Part shown: one piece after another, positions 1 through 12,590 of the stretch | Layout of the letters: each line of letters begins with the position of its first letter | Numbering within the stretch: position 1 is the first letter of the stretch | Assembly (NCBI GenBank): GCA_001949185.1 | Contig: BDGG01000007.1 | Span: forward strand, 1,136,730-1,200,729 | Direction: 5' to 3' | Source of the DNA: Ramazzottius varieornatus | Taxonomy: Eukaryota > Tardigrada > Eutardigrada > Parachela > Ramazzottiidae | DNA: 64,000 nt | Program-made: the position numbers and the translations under genes | The notes under the pieces: generated by a model | The model's database searches: none | Told to the model about the DNA's origin: nothing | Seen by the model: only the letters and a program-made list of their open reading frames with translations

Positions 1-64
1 TGTACAACAACACAATGCCATTCTGGCCACAAGGGCGCACCGCTCCACCAATCAATAGTACACG

Positions 65-245
65 CTCGAAGGGAAAGCTTGGAACAGTAAAAAGTTTGGA
101 ATAGGCGGACAAAACGGCAGATTTAACCGTAGAAAATCGTCCAAAAGTGCGTTGGTGTGAATTGCACATGAACGTACGAACTTCCGTTCCGCCGTTCCGG
201 GATCGTCTGTTCCAAACTTTTTGCTGTTTCAAACTTCTCTTCGAG
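65..245. mobile_element. MITE, family A (palindromic, about 180 bp)
   Basis: The two ends are imperfect inverted repeats of about 40 bp: CTCGAAGGGAAAGCTTGGAA at the left and its near complement ending TTCGAG at the right. Internally it carries the block 'ccgtagaaaa.cgtc.aaaagtg', also found at 35.65-35.84 kb and 56.57-56.75 kb, so the three are copies of one family. No coding capacity is seen. Confidence 0.6.
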
Positions 246-380
246 CGTTTACGCTGTTTGGGAGAGAACTCAATCCCGCTCAGGAGCACCATCCAGTGCA
301 CAGTTCGTTCAGCGACTTTGGCGACTAGTTGTGGCGGACCGATCCAGGTTGAGTCGATGTTTCGCACAGACGAGTTTAAG

Positions 381-698
381 CTCTGTTTCATACACAGATG
401 GGTGCTACTTTTAGCCTCCGACTGATTGACAGCTGACCGTTGATTGGCTGGTCTGCCGCGTGCTCACTACACGGGACGGATTCACGCGTACGACTGTGTG
501 GAGGATCGTACACACTGACGATCAGAGATCCTATCAGTTGATCTTCCCCGGGATGATCAAGAGCTGATCTTAACTTTCTAAAACGGTCAAGTTGACCCGC
601 CTCGCGAACTAAGAACTATGGCCGTAAAAGAATCCATAAAAGTATCGGACGGGTTGGCCAGGAGGCTAAAAGTACCACCCATCGGTAGATGAAACAGA
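381..698. mobile_element. Internally deleted copy of a long-arm foldback element
   Basis: This segment begins ctctgtttca and ends gatgaaacag. Most of it matches the right arm of the foldback element at 62306-62962, but only a short stub (about 40 bp) of the left arm remains. The family is non-coding, and the arms can fold on themselves. Confidence 0.6.
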
Positions 699-1257
699 TA
701 TTAAGTGTATACCGCTGTAGTTGGCGACGTGAGCCAGCTTTTCCAGTTGAAAGTATTGCTGTATGCTCCGTTCTCTGTGACGAATGGGCAGTTCGGTGGA
801 GCCCACTGGGCGAAAGCCGGCGTGATAAGCACGTCGAGGTTAAAACGGACCACGTAATCGTGCAGTAGAGTAGGCAGCAGAATATTTCACGAGTCGATAG
901 ATGGAGTCGATGAAAGGATCCTCTTTCATTTTTTCGTAGATATCCGACTGATATACTGTGATTAGCACAGTACGAATTTATTACGTTTGGTCGCGCCGGT
1001 ACAGTCCATTAGTAGACACGCTGTTTCGTATCTGTGGAATTTGGACCTATTTTCCAGTCTTGGATTCGAGCATACTCCACAAGGATGCATTTGAAGGGTT
1101 CGGATGCATTGCGGCGAGGTATCGTGCTACGTCCAACCTGCAGCAACTCGAAAAGATTGGTGTTGCCAACGTTGAGGACCAAGTCAGTGCGCCACAAAGG
1201 CGGCTCGGTTTCAGAGATTTCCAGTAAACTTCGCATGCACCATTTCAGCTGATGACA

Positions 1258-2585
1258 ATACGTACACGCGCGACGAGATATTATGGACCAGTAAAAATAA
1301 GGGGACACGCGGAAAAGACGGCAAATTTATAGTTTGTATACAGGTTGATTCGAATTCTTCGGATCGTTTTCGAAACCCTACGGAAAAATCAGCAGCTATC
1401 TCCTTGCTACCAGAATTAACCCCCAGGTGGCTAGAGTATCCAACAATGAATCCTGGAAGTTTCACAGAGGTCGCGTGTATCTCACAAAACACGCACAGAA
1501 ATGTCTGAACTGCCTGGAAATCGATCAGTGATTTAGACGCCCCACATTTTCGCAGCTCAAATTAGTTTGCTTCTAAACGATAGTCTTTGAAACACTTCTG
1601 CTGATGCTATGTCATTCGCATATCTGTTGGCCTTGGGAAATATTCTTCTGAAATGTCGTTCCTTGCGTCGGACGTGCGACACTTCATTTCTGACTGCTGC
1701 AAGAAAAATTTCGTTTTTCTCGTATTTTTCGTTTTTAAGGAGACGGTAAACTTCGAGCTAGATTCTATTTGTAAATTTGACCAACCAGTTGTCCAACAAA
1801 GAATGTTCAGGACTATCATATCATTTCATACTTCAACCAAAAAATATCAAAATAAAATGTGAATTTTTGGTCGAGAAGTGACGGTTTTGCTTTTTTTATC
1901 TCCTCTGAGACCTCCAGGAAATTCCGCCCAGAACAGTTACATGCAGTCGATAGCTCAGAGAGCGATCTATCAGATAAGTGGTGAAACGATGAGATTGGAC
2001 GAGATGAAGTTTCTCTACCGGAAGCCAAAGACAGCTGATGGGTGTTTTCCGGGTAGTTTGAGTTCATTTTGATGTTTTCTGGGATATGAGTAATCCCCAC
2101 AAAACTTTCAGGGATCTTATTCGGATGCAAGAACTGCTTAGTTATTAAACCTGGAAGCAAGGAGATGCGTGCTTATTTTACTATAAGATTTCAAAAATAA
2201 TCAAGAAAATTAGAATCACCCTGTAAAAGTCTGAGACAGAAATCGGACAAATGACGTGAAGCAGTAAAATTCAGCCGAAGAAAATTGTGGTCTGTAGCCA
2301 TCAGCTGATCAGCTGTTTTACTCTAACGCTTCTATGCTGTGGTCGACTTTCTCCCGGAGGCCGGAGAAGCCTTGGACTGTTGAAGGTATAATGAAGATCT
2401 GAATGCTATAACATTAATATGACAAGCTTTAGCTCCTCGGTCCAATATCCAGCACGCACGTACAGCAGTGCAGCCTTCGATGTGGTTTTTACTTGAAGCA
2501 AGAATCACCTGCCCGTGCCGCCGTAGCGAATAGGCCTGGTCCGTAGTTACTACTGGCCCATAATATCGCATGGTTCGTGTGCACT
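1258..2585. mobile_element. Degenerate DNA-transposon relic, family B
   Basis: The left end carries gacgagatattatggaccag. The right end carries a related block in inverse orientation (ctggcccataatatcgcatg). Between them, about 2228-2335, is a stretch that recurs inverted at about 41750-41840. The same end sequence occurs at 36744-36830 and about 41860-41960. I read this as an eroded member of a dispersed DNA-transposon family. No intact open frame is convincing, and the exact limits are uncertain. Confidence 0.4.
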
Positions 2586-3313
2586 TCTGAGACACTGGAA
2601 AATATGCCACGATGACTCTAGTGAAAGACCGTTGGTGCACAGATTCCAAATCTCCCAATAAACATGTTACGATGTCCCCGACCGGTGCAACGACGTCGAG
2701 TTCGTAATGGGGGCCGGTAGTCCGTATTCTGTACACCAAGTTCGGACGGTACATTGTAATGGTCTTTACACGACCAGGCCAGTAAGAGTAAGAATCCATG
2801 CCTGTGCCAGCGTCATCGACTTTGTTCTTCCCTGCTAATTCAAGCAACAATGGTTGCCGCATAGTACTGAAATAACTGAGTTTGAACAACACGCACACGT
2901 GTTCTCAGAGCTTCTTGGAGAAGGAAAAAACAAATAAATTATGCCTTCAAATCAGCCTGGACTACGATACTACGATCCAATGTAGAGTCCCGCACAAAAC
3001 CATATTATGGGCCATATCCAGTCATAAAAAGACTCCATAACCGCTTGTCTGTTCTTTTCGCTCTGAAGTATCGTATTATGGGGAACGAAAACGGAGATCG
3101 GCTGGCGATATAGAAGCTTGCATATCGTAAGAATCGCGACGGAGATATTAGGTAACGAAGAACCACAGAGAATAAGTGGAGGGTGTCGGATAAATGGGAG
3201 GAGCTCGCAGAACGAAGAATGAATGTGAGAGAAACTTTGCCATCCGATGGTCATGGTCAAACGTGGCTAACTTGTACGTTCACATCGACTGAGTACGGGG
3301 GGACAGTCTCAAC

Positions 3314-3422
3314 TTTTCTAGCGCATACAACTTTGCTAGCATACGTCACGAGAAATTAGTACGCACTTTAAGCTTGGGACGCAGGGATGAGGTATGCTAG
3401 CAAAGCTGTATGCGCTAGAAAA
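3314..3422. repeat. Small foldback: 31-bp inverted arms
   Basis: The arms 3314-3344 and 3392-3422 are complementary with one mismatch (core cgcatacaactttgctagca). They flank a 47-bp spacer. This may be a tiny non-autonomous transposon or a remnant of one. There is no coding content. Confidence 0.7.
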
Positions 3423-3512
3423 GGATGGTCGGCAAATTTTCTCTTGCAATTTTCTCGGCAAATCGAAACCTGTTGGACTGTTCTTACAAGTGGCGCACGT
3501 TTCTATTGGTGG

Positions 3513-4301
3513 TCACCGATGGAGTGCGCTACTTAAGGTGTAGGTCTTCCAGGTCTCGTCTGCCGGACCCACAAGTTACAACTTGCTAACTTTTGCTACA
3601 GAAAGTATTTTTTGAGTCGTGCTCGGCTTCTGCTAAGATTTCCCAGTAACTACTCACGTTGACTAATGAGCAGGATCACGTGCGGGTGGTGATACACCGG
3701 CTCAAGTGTAGGTTGTCGGTTGTGCGGCATCAGCGCCCGGACGTAGCACTGGAGATAACCAGGCTTACTGGTCCAAGCAAAGTAGGATATCCCGGCGTTG
3801 TTAGGGGCGTCTCTGAGCAGGGTGTTTCGTAGAAAGTCAGAAGGCACTGGCGTCCGCGAACCTGACCCCATCCAAGTTTGGTAACGCCATTCAATCAAAG
3901 CGTCGGCTTCGCCATGCAAATTCCGGTCGGAATTTCTTATGAATGGTATGGCGCGATGGAGGAACAGTCGAAGTTCTTTTCCGACGTCGCACTGGATCTC
4001 GTACCACTGGTCGTAAAACTGAAGCTTAACCGGCATGAAGAAAGCGCATGGTTGACCACTACAGTTTTCGTCAATCCCAATGTTATCATAGACACCTGGA
4101 AATGAACACTAATGCTTTGTGTTAGCTCTTGCAGATAAAATTCTCAACGGAGTGTGTTTGGATCGTAACGCGGAGAGACCTTTGGAACCTAAACTAGGCA
4201 AACTTACCGTTTGCAAAGGCACCTCGAGCTGTCAAGTATCCGAACAGGATTGGTAGGACTACTGTCGAAATTATTCGAGCCGGGCAAACCATTCTACGCA
4301 T
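3513..4301 (-). CDS. Secreted protein of unknown family (three exons)
   Basis: A three-exon gene can be assembled on the minus strand: 4208-4301, 3658-4095 and 3513-3559. Both junctions are GT-AG and the phases agree, giving 192 residues. Exon 1 starts MRRMVCPARIISTVVLPILF, a classic hydrophobic signal peptide, followed by small residues (GAFANG) suited to cleavage. The mature part has a CSGQPC motif near its start and few cysteines otherwise, with aromatic-rich stretches such as FYDQWYEIQC and WRYQTWMGSG. I do not recognise the family. The middle exon is solid because the frame stays open and coding-like. The short last exon (ends SSALHR) is the least certain part. It lies downstream of the SLC13 gene on the same strand. 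Confidence 0.55.
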
Positions 4302-4698
4302 TGTCAATACTTGACTGAAACCAAAGACGAATCCTCATACGTGGCGAAACACAAAGTCGAGAGGATAAAGTTATCAAACGCATATACAGGAGAGCTGATC
4401 AACATGCAAGCAATCATGCATGTTGGCGGAAACACGTAAAGTTTTTCGTTCCAAATAAGGTTAGTGATTCCCATTGGTCACTAGTCGATCGCTCGTTGTA
4501 GACGCTTTCGGGACACGTCCTATGCTTGTTAGGGAGCGCGAAGGTCGCAGCAACGAAATCAAATTTTTCACTGACAACGCAGTGCACAAGCAGTTTAGAT
4601 ATTTTACTGTACATATGTGCAAAGTTCAGACTATAGAAGCTAGGACGTTGACGACGGAAATAAACCCGAGAACAACTTCGTTTTGGCCCATTGTTTGG

Positions 4699-7374
4699 TT
4701 AGCCCATCGTTTGGTTGAAATCAGCGAGACGTTGCAAGTCAGTATTCATACTTGTATCGCTCCATGCCGGCTTGTTGAGTACATCAAAGACCCACACACC
4801 CATCGTATGGACATTCACCACCAGTATCAAAATCGCCAGAATATTCAGCATGAACCCTGCTTTGATCATGTCCCAGATCTTAATGTATCCACAACCGAAA
4901 GCGATCGCATTGGGCGGGGTCGCCACTGGTAGCATGAAGGCGAACGAACAGGCAATGGTGGCAGGTATCATGAAGTACAGTGGATTCACGTCGGCAACTT
5001 CCGCCTGAAAATCATCCAAGATATTTGTCATACGTAGATGCAAACATGGAATATTATTGCAGCATTTTACCAGCTTGGCCAAGACGGGGAGAAAAATCGT
5101 AGCGATGGCTCCATTACTGGCGAACTCGGTCACAGTGGCAATGAGTAGTGAGATGACCACCACGATAGCCCAAGAAGGCAAATGGGCAAAGTAGAACATT
5201 TGTTCCTTCAACCAGTCGGTCAATCCAGAAGCCTGTAAACATTACATTCCAGAATAAGGGAGTCTCATTCGAATCGTCAAATGGGATGTCGGCAAACAAA
5301 ACGTGGAACGATTTTCATTCAAATGACGCACGCTTTCAGCCAGTACCAGTGATAAAGGCTTTTAAGTGCAATAGCGATCCTGTACTTCTCGTACGAATGC
5401 TCACCTGAGTGCCGTCAGCCAGAGCGATGGCGCCACCGAGCAGTAGGAAGACATCCCATGGGAACTTTCGCTTCATGGACTTCCACGTTAAGATCGCTGG
5501 TACGTTTCTCACACTGGATTCGAAGCCCCAGAGTCTGGAAGGCCAAATGAAGAAAAGAAAGGAAACCAAGATGGCCGGCGTGGCGTCCGTCACGTAGCCT
5601 TTCGGGAACCAGACCTCCCACCCTGGTATAAACTGGGGACTTCGGAACAACCAGGAAAAGACCAGCAGGACAAACAGGAACAATACGGACGCTTCACCAA
5701 AACTGGAACAAGAAAAATCGTCGCGTACTGCGATAACCCAGTTCCAGGCAAAGACTATAGTGGAGTACCTCATAGATCCCAGTTCGGCATACTGGCGACG
5801 AATAATATGGCTGATGTTTTGGCTGCCTTCCGCTTCAGTATCCGACACTGGATCGTCAGACACTTTCTTTCTTCCGCAAGCACAGCGAGTAACGAAGATC
5901 CATTGGAGCCACAACCAAGCCACAAACAGTGTAACTATAGCTCCGGGTACAGAGTATAGGAGAAAGGTGGCGAAATTGACACCAGTTGCTTGTCCATACA
6001 AGCTGAAGCGAAATATCAAATTTCTTCATTCTTACTGGTACGGTGAATCATCGAAACTTTCTGGCTTACGTATCGATTTGGCCTTTGAAGACGATATTTG
6101 GTAAAGTTCCCGTCAACGTTGCGGTCCCGCCAATATTCGCCGCGTACGCCACGGACAGGACTAACCCCTTCGCTATCCTCAGTTCATGCTGTGTTAAATC
6201 TTTAACGGAGAAAGGTTCATCCGCTTTGGCAAAATGTCCATCGGTCTGCTTTTCTTCCAGCGCATAATTTTCGTAGGCGCCACGGGGGTGCTTCTCGTCG
6301 GTCTCACGTGTGGCGTGAAACCTCTCGCCGTTGATGAGAAGTGGGTTCAAGGAAAGGGCGGTGACAGTGCCTTGCGTGGTCGTGGTGGTTGTAACAGTAG
6401 TCGTCTGCTTTCCGTGATACACCCCGTTAGAGTCTTGGGTAGTCGATAGGTTCTGTGACGTCACTGTAACCACGTCCGGATTATTGCGAGCGTTACCGCG
6501 CTTTCTTTCAAAGAGTTCCAAGACGACGGCTTCGGCTATAGGCGTAATCATCGCGGTAGTCGCTGCAGGAATTTCGGTCATTTCGGTGTCCTGCTTCCAA
6601 AAAGGTGATATCACATGTCTGAGTAGATAAACATTACCTGTATTGCTCATCCACATTGACAAGAAGCCGGAAATGCTCATAAATCCGAGCATTAACCTAC
6701 ATAACCAGAATGACGTTTTAAAATTCGGCAAGCTGGATGATTCGTCTGTACAATCGTTACTGTACGCTATGGAGCATGCAGCAGTACATGTAAATTTGCA
6801 CTGCGATAAACAAAATTTAGGGTGTATGTTTAGGGATTTGATTACCATCGGGGTTGTGATCCGACCCACAGCAATACTCGCAAGGCCATCCGCTTGTGAA
6901 GGTTGCTCTCTTCAACAGCCACCGCCACTATCAAGCTTCCCACGAATAGCATCACTGAATCCTACGAATCAAAACGTTAGTTCAGACCACTTGAATGCAT
7001 CCACTGCTCTCGTGGATTACTTATCAAGAGAAATACCTTGAAGTAATTCCGGCAGACGTCTTTGGATGGCTGAACTCCCATGAGAGGGAAGAGAATAACA
7101 GGCAGCAGAGAAACCACAGCCATCGGCACTACTTCCGTCAGCCAGAAGAAGCCCATCACCGCGATGACGTAGGCGCAACATGCTGGCTGGAATAAAAATA
7201 ACAGACAGGGTAGCAAAAACCCAGATTGGGAACTCGGTGCGCTGTTAAAAAGACGAAACAAATTCTTCGGACTCTCACCTTGGTCGGTACGAGCAGCGGT
7301 AAGGGAAGAAACAAAAGAGGTATTCCAATGACGAAGAATTGCCTCCAAAAGCGTCGTAACGGCCAGCAGGCCAT
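4699..7374 (-). CDS. SLC13-family Na+/di- or tricarboxylate (or sulfate) cotransporter
   Basis: This is a multi-pass plasma-membrane symporter that would import citrate, succinate or sulfate with Na+. Nine exons splice in consistent phase: 7279-7374, 7037-7186, 6846-6961, 6638-6696, 6070-6562, 5769-6002, 5405-5702, 5071-5232 and 4699-5004. They give 637 residues, in the usual size range (570-630). Family landmarks are visible in order: [11 protein letters not shown] after the first helices, [16 protein letters not shown] (first SNT motif), [53 protein letters not shown], and [18 protein letters not shown] near the C-terminus. The second Asn-Thr motif reads ASNGA instead of the common SNTA. 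Between the first SNT motif and the GGTAT signature there is a long hydrophilic loop containing [13 protein letters not shown], longer than I expect for the family. The start is the first in-frame ATG (CAAAGCATGGCC). Substrate cannot be decided by eye. Confidence 0.93.
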
Positions 7375-8027
7375 GCTTTGTCGAGATCCGCCCAAGGTGG
7401 CTCTTTTCGTAATCCGGGATCTTTCCGCTACATTTCGGGCTCATCTGCTACTATAAAGTGCTGCGGGAAGAGCACACGGACACGCACTGCATGAGATCGT
7501 TTGCTTCATTCAGATGAGAGCTCGAACAAGTGTCATCGGTACTACCGGGAGCAGTGAAAGTAAGAGCGATCGTCGCAGTTCCGCTGAAAGTGACAAGGTC
7601 ATAAAAAGTACGTTTGGATGGAGTGTTATCTTCACGGGTGATGGGTACTGTGACAGATAGCGCTTAACGGCTTTGGCTTGTGATCTGTATACAACCAGCT
7701 TACGGATAATGAAGACAACATACCTACTTCAGACCGACCGAGACACTTATTGTCTTGGTCAGTCAGTTATCTACTCGCCGTCAGTGTCTGCCGGAAGGAA
7801 GTACTCACAATGGCTCATCATGTATGCCCAGTGGTATTTGTTTCATATGCATTTACACGGATCCATCTCTGCACTGACCAAGGCCAACTGTGACTGTTTT
7901 TCATGGGGGTTGCATTAGTACAAACTGTAAGTTTACGATATAGGAGCGGAAATTGAATGAGCTATGAGTTACATGTTGGCTTCGAAAGTCCATTAAGGTG
8001 AAGGTGACTTGAATCAAGCAAATTGGT
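7375..8027. other. Upstream region of the SLC13 gene
   Basis: This 650-bp stretch holds the presumed 5' UTR and promoter of the minus-strand transporter. I see no convincing open frame, TATA box or repeat in it. Confidence 0.3.
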
Positions 8028-8480
8028 CTAAATTTTTCTCGTTAGCATCAGTGATAATTTTCGGACTTCTTCCGGACCACCGTCAGCAGGAGTTCGGTCT
8101 GGCTCCGTATTATAGTAGTTGGGAGAGTGGCAGTTTGGCGTCAGCCGGAGGTCTGGCACCTTGACGTTGTCCGCGCCTGCTCGCTTTCCATCACTCGTCT
8201 GGTACACTAGAGCATCATATGTGATCAAGATCCCCACCACCTAGACCAGCAATACTAGGTTAGCAAACGATCAGCTGGATATAATGCACTGCATTACGAG
8301 TAACGCCTGACATCTTGTACTCGTATCCCAGCAATGTGTTCCAGATTGATGCACGACAATCCAGTAGTCGACATGGCGCCAGCGGTTTTTTCGGTTCCCA
8401 AGAGAAAAGTTTGCGCGGTTAGTTTTAACCAGTTCGCAGCGCGACTCCGCCCGATGATGTTCCACGATCTCGGCAATTCT
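8028..8480 (-). pseudogene. Relic of a gustatory-receptor-like 7TM gene (last two exons)
   Basis: The last exon (8028-8249) follows a tctag acceptor and reads VVGILITYDALVYQTSD, matching the last exon of the intact receptor at 32.6-35.4 kb (VFGALVAYGVVVYQASD). The preceding exon, about 8298-8480, matches the second exon of that gene only if the frame changes. Its first half reads EIRRIAEIVEHH in one frame and its second half reads MSTTGLSCINLEHIAG in another (compare ISAGGFALINMEYVAG). The donor that should follow is ATACGAG rather than GTAAGAG. No counterpart of the large first exon is found. Frameshift, lost donor and missing first exon together point to a decayed copy. Confidence 0.55.
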
Positions 8481-9190
8481 TCTGATCTCTGGAAAGAACA
8501 ACGCCATTTCACTCAGGTTGCACTGCATGGTTTGCCGGATCCCAGACTTTTGACGTGGAGATAGCGAGGGCGTCTTCGGATCTGCTTTGCTGTACTTTCG
8601 CTTATGGTGGGAACAGTGATCCGAGAGCCTTTCAACTTCGCTACCTTCTCGCGCGAAACGGACAAAATAAAAATTATCAAACGCATGCGTAAACTTTCCG
8701 GAGCGTTATTTCAGAGGCGGACCAGAATAAAAAACGTCCAAGGTAGAAACGTCTCGTAGCGGGGATGCATTACGTTTGTCGCACGACTACCATCCCGCAG
8801 TCTAAGGCGCCCAGGCGGTTACAAACGCTGGCTGCTTTCTGATCCATTGACGTCACACCGTAACGCTTACACCCATGGTCAGTCGAGCGAAGCGGCGCCA
8901 TTCTAAGTCCGTCAAGATTTCAATGGATGTCGCAAATAATGAAGCTTGCTGAAATCGCAAATACCGTCATGTAAAATAACGAGCCACGTGATGTGGGTAG
9001 AAGAAAGTTTCATTCGCAAATGGCAATCCCCACTCTGGTTGAGTGAACGCGACCCGAGCATAGTCAAGCAAAGATTGAACGTGCGGTCGCGCGACCATGA
9101 TCGGGTAGCGCCCACACTGCCTCACTCAGTTCGTTATGCCGGATACGTTGACAGCGGTCGCCGCCTTCTCGCTTCCGCTTTCAGGATGGC

Positions 9191-11334
9191 TTTCCTGGCT
9201 TGAATCGATCGAGCCTGGCTTGATTCAACACTTCTGTTTCGGGCAAGCGGCCATTCCGAATTTTGCTCCCTGGAACGTTTTGCTCTGCAGAAATCGATCA
9301 CTTTCTTGACCAACTTCCATAAGCTGTGTTTTGTGTATGGCTTGGCGAGATGACAAGACTTTGCTCTGGAGCTGAGAATGCCCTGTCCGACCGATGGGCA
9401 CGATAAAAACCGGAGGAATGGAGTCCAACTACCGTTCTGGTAATCTCGTTTGTTCCCGTCGCCTCGCGTGTTCTCGCCCGAGCTCGGTTCATCCACCTCA
9501 AGGTAAAGATCCTACTTTCTTAAGGCTAGAGATTAGGGCTTGTTTGACCATGAGCCGAAGAATCTGCAGACTATGCCGTTTGGAGATGTATGCAGGCTTG
9601 GTTGAGCTGGTTATGATAACCGTTGATTAATTGCTTTTACTTCTACCGCAGTTTTGCTTTCAGAAGTATTACGGCTACTCCTGAAACGGACAAGGGTCTC
9701 ATGAACTATTACCAATCAGGACGGAGAGCCGATCTGACGAGCGAGCTCGCGGTTCCATCAAGTAAGCAGTCTGACGCATAGCGTCAATCATTTTTAGGTT
9801 GATAGAATTCAGATATGAACTGGCGCGGATTCTGGCTGCCTGGNNNNNNNNNNNNNNNNNNNNNNNNNNNNNNNNNNNNNNNNNNNNNNNNNNNNNNNNN
9901 NNNNNNNNNNNNNNNNNNNNNNNNNNNNNNNNNNNNNNNNNNNNNNNNNNNNNNNNNNNNNNNNNNNNNNNNNNNNNNNNNNNNNNNNNNNNNNNNNNNN
10001 NNNNNNNNNNNNNNNNNNNNNNNNNNNNNNNNNNNNNNNNNNNNNNNNNNNNNNNNNNNNNNNNNNNNNNNNNNNNNNNNNNNNNNNNNNNNNNNNNNNN
10101 NNNNNNNNNNNNNNNNNNNNNNNNNNNNNNNNNNNNNNNNNNNNNNNNNNNNNNNNNNNNNNNNNNNNNNNNNNNNNNNNNNNNNNNNNNNNNNNNNNNN
10201 NNNNNNNNNNNNNNNNNNNNNNNNNNNNNNNNNNNNNNNNNNNNNNNNNNNNNNNNNNNNNNNNNNNNNNNNNNNNNNNNNNNNNNNNNNNNNNNNNNNN
10301 NNNNNNNNNNNNNNNNNNNNNNNNNNNNNNNNNNNNNNNNNNNNNNNNNNNNNNNNNNNNNNNNNNNNNNNNNNNNNNNNNNNNNNNNNNNNNNNNNNNN
10401 NNNNNNNNNNNNNNNNNNNNNNNNNNNNNNNNNNNNNNNNNNNNNNNNNNNNNNNNNNNNNNNNNNNNNNNNNNNNNNNNNNNNNNNNNNNNNNNNNNNN
10501 NNNNNNNNNNNNNNNNNNNNNNNNNNNNNNNNNNNNNNNNNNNNNNNNNNNNNNNNNNNNNNNNNNNNNNNNNNNNNNNNNNNNNNNNNNNNNNNNNNNN
10601 NNNNNNNNNNNNCTTGTACGCAGGTCTTCCAAATTGCAGTCGGAAAGGAACGTCTGTTACTAGCTTGTCTGTGCTTATTTGCTTGTACTATGCATATTTT
10701 GGAGTTGTCTGAGCTCCACGTGATGCGTCAGGATACACGATCTCCAGTTTTCCATATGCATGGCTTCCTCTAATCTTCTATGATCTTTTCGCTATATTTT
10801 GTGCAGTCGCAGACTCGTCGTGTTGTAGTGTTCCACGAGGTTTAGCGCGGTTTTGGTTGCATCTCGGTGAAATTAAGTTTTCTATCAGAAATCATGTTTT
10901 TCATCTCTGCTTCAGCTAGGAAAAACAGTCCAGTCTGTGCCGGAAGTAAGCCTGTTTTTTTACTCGAAAGAACAGCCAGTTCAGAGCTTTTCTAATATAC
11001 AATAAACACTAATCAGTGTTCCAGAACTGCCTGTTTTCGGACACAGAAAGAGCTGTTCTTGACAGAATGAAGATAGCGTTTTCTGTGTTTCTTTCCTTCG
11101 AATTTTGAGCCATCTGATGTTTGAAAACAGGCGTTTTTTGGATCCGGGCCGTTTATCGTTGGTCTTGCTGTGGCCTGTTGTCTACTCTCATCTGTCGCTA
11201 TAATAGGAAGTGATTTGTCCATCGTAGCGCCACCTGCAGGGGGGAAGAGAGAGACTTCGTTGCTTTTCGTTCGAATTTTCGGTTCGAAATCACAGGCCGC
11301 GTCGATGTAAGTTTAGGCAGAACTCGGCGAAAGG
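9191..11334. repeat. Left arm of a large inverted repeat (contains N gap 9844-10612)
   Basis: The reverse complement of this segment equals 21356-23275, apart from the gaps and about one single-base difference. Edges: tttcctggcttgaatcgatc at the outer end and aactcggcgaaagg at the inner end. The 769-N gap here aligns with only 16 bases of the right arm, so the true arm is about 1391 bp. I recognise no gene in the arm. The short frames it contains are duplicated exactly in the other arm and look accidental. Confidence 0.9.
9844..10612. other. Assembly gap (769 N)
   Basis: Unknown bases. Flanking sequence (gctgcctgg on the left, cttgtacgcagg on the right) is separated by 16 known bases in the right arm of the inverted repeat. 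The gap length is therefore probably a scaffolding estimate, unless this arm carries its own insertion. Confidence 0.95.
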
Positions 11335-11616
11335 TTTTCAAATTTCAAGCGCGTGGAGGGCGGAGCTAATCGTCGGCAGGCTTGTCCATGGCTGGATTAT
11401 TCCCTTAACTACAGTAAGCAGGAAGTTTTTCCCGGAAACTTTGAGGAATAGCGAAAAACTCTGAGGAAACTTGAGTAGCGATCATGATGAGTACGCATTT
11501 GATAGGTGAGAGGAAGACATCCAGGGTACTTTCCGCAGTTGACAGTAAGCTGGGCGAAAATAACGAACTCGTATGTAGCCGTCATAAGTGCAATGTGCAC
11601 CCTGCACGTATGCCTA

Positions 11617-11929
11617 GGAGGTAAAGGACATAATTCTGGCATAGCGGTTTACTATAGTTGTTTACGGCATAGTTTTACTCGTAATTGGGGCATATTTTTC
11701 CTCAGCTCCTGCTACCCGTAATGAACTGCTCTTTTATTTCTGAGGTAGACTGATCCATCTCCTCAAGGTTTCAATAGGTTTGAGAACGGCAAAGCGTTGT
11801 GGATCACGGGAATTTGGTCTGGGTGGGAGATGGTAATGTTGTATCAACAGGCGTACGATGACGGATGAATCAAGCGCTAACGATAATGCTCATACTATTC
11901 GCGTTGCCCGAATTATGTCGTTAACCTCG
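11617..11929. mobile_element. MITE, family C (TA target site)
   Basis: The inverted ends are ggaggtaaaggacataattc on the left and the complement gaattatgtcgttaacctcg on the right. TA dinucleotides lie immediately outside both (11615-11616 and 11930-11931), as for Tc1/mariner-type insertion. The same end is found in the better preserved copy at 59778-60403. Non-coding. Confidence 0.5.
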
Positions 11930-12299
11930 TACCACTTCTGCCGGCAGTTTTAGGAATAAGCGCAATGTGTACATTGCAGTCGCTGGCCCACTTACGACGG
12001 CTACAGACGTATCATAAGTTCAGACAGCACAATCCTTTACCCCCACTGGGGTGCCGCTGGTCAAATGAGTTGGTTATCAACATTTTATTTTGGCAGCGTA
12101 CTCCAGCCTCGTTTCAGGAGGTTTCACGCCTCACGAATTGTTACAGAATAGAGAGATCCAAATTTCGGATCACAGTATAATCACTCAGTGACTATTGTTT
12201 ATCAAAAAATGTTCAATTTTCTCAGATTGCATCTCATCGGAGTGTCCGCTGTAATCCGAGGGTGGGACATCCGTTCCGACTTTTCCGAAATAAAATAAA

Positions 12300-12590
12300 G
12301 AACTCGGAACCCTTCGAACCTCCTCGACGGTTGGTGTAGTGGCCGGAAGCAGAACCATAGCCGCCCTTAGCACCTCCGTAACTTCGATCACGAGCAGCTG
12401 AGTAGCTAGCCGCTTTGCTAGCCGGTTTGACTAGCCGGTTTGACTGCCTCCAGGGTGCTGTCCATGTCTTTGGAGCCCACCATAATTACCTGATGGCCCT
12501 CCGTAGTCTCCCCCGTAATGACAGGAGGGACCTCCGTGCCCTTGATGGTCTGCCTGCTTGATGCCCAGATGCCCACACCCATCCCCAAAA
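12300..12590 (-). pseudogene. Decayed copy of the glycine/tyrosine-rich protein gene
   Basis: Read on the minus strand this region encodes GHGGPSCHYGGDYGGPSGNY and, in a different frame, RDRSYGGAKGGYGSASGHYT. The latter matches RDRSYGGPTRGYGSSSGHYT of the intact gene at 23.8-24.6 kb. The two pieces are separated by in-frame stops in a short tandem duplication (cggctagtcaaaccggctag) and a frame change. There is no start, and the 3' end runs into unrelated sequence. This is a relic lying inside the inverted-repeat interval, in opposite orientation to its intact relative. Confidence 0.65.

Noticed and set aside
2332-2898. Minus-strand frame of 188 codons
   Set aside because: It overlaps the family B repeat end, which recurs elsewhere in broken form, and the translation has no recognisable domain.
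3650-4036. Carboxylesterase-like exon
   Set aside because: A weak resemblance around ALIEWRYQTW was considered, but the family's catalytic and flanking motifs are missing, so the gene is left unnamed.
9784-10773. Long open frames across the 9844-10612 gap, and the equivalent at 21771-22682
   Set aside because: They are open only because N codons are not stops. The flanking real sequence has no coding signal.
11013-11222. A 69-codon frame repeated exactly at 21468-21677
   Set aside because: Its identity follows from the inverted repeat, not from selection. No domain or start context supports it.
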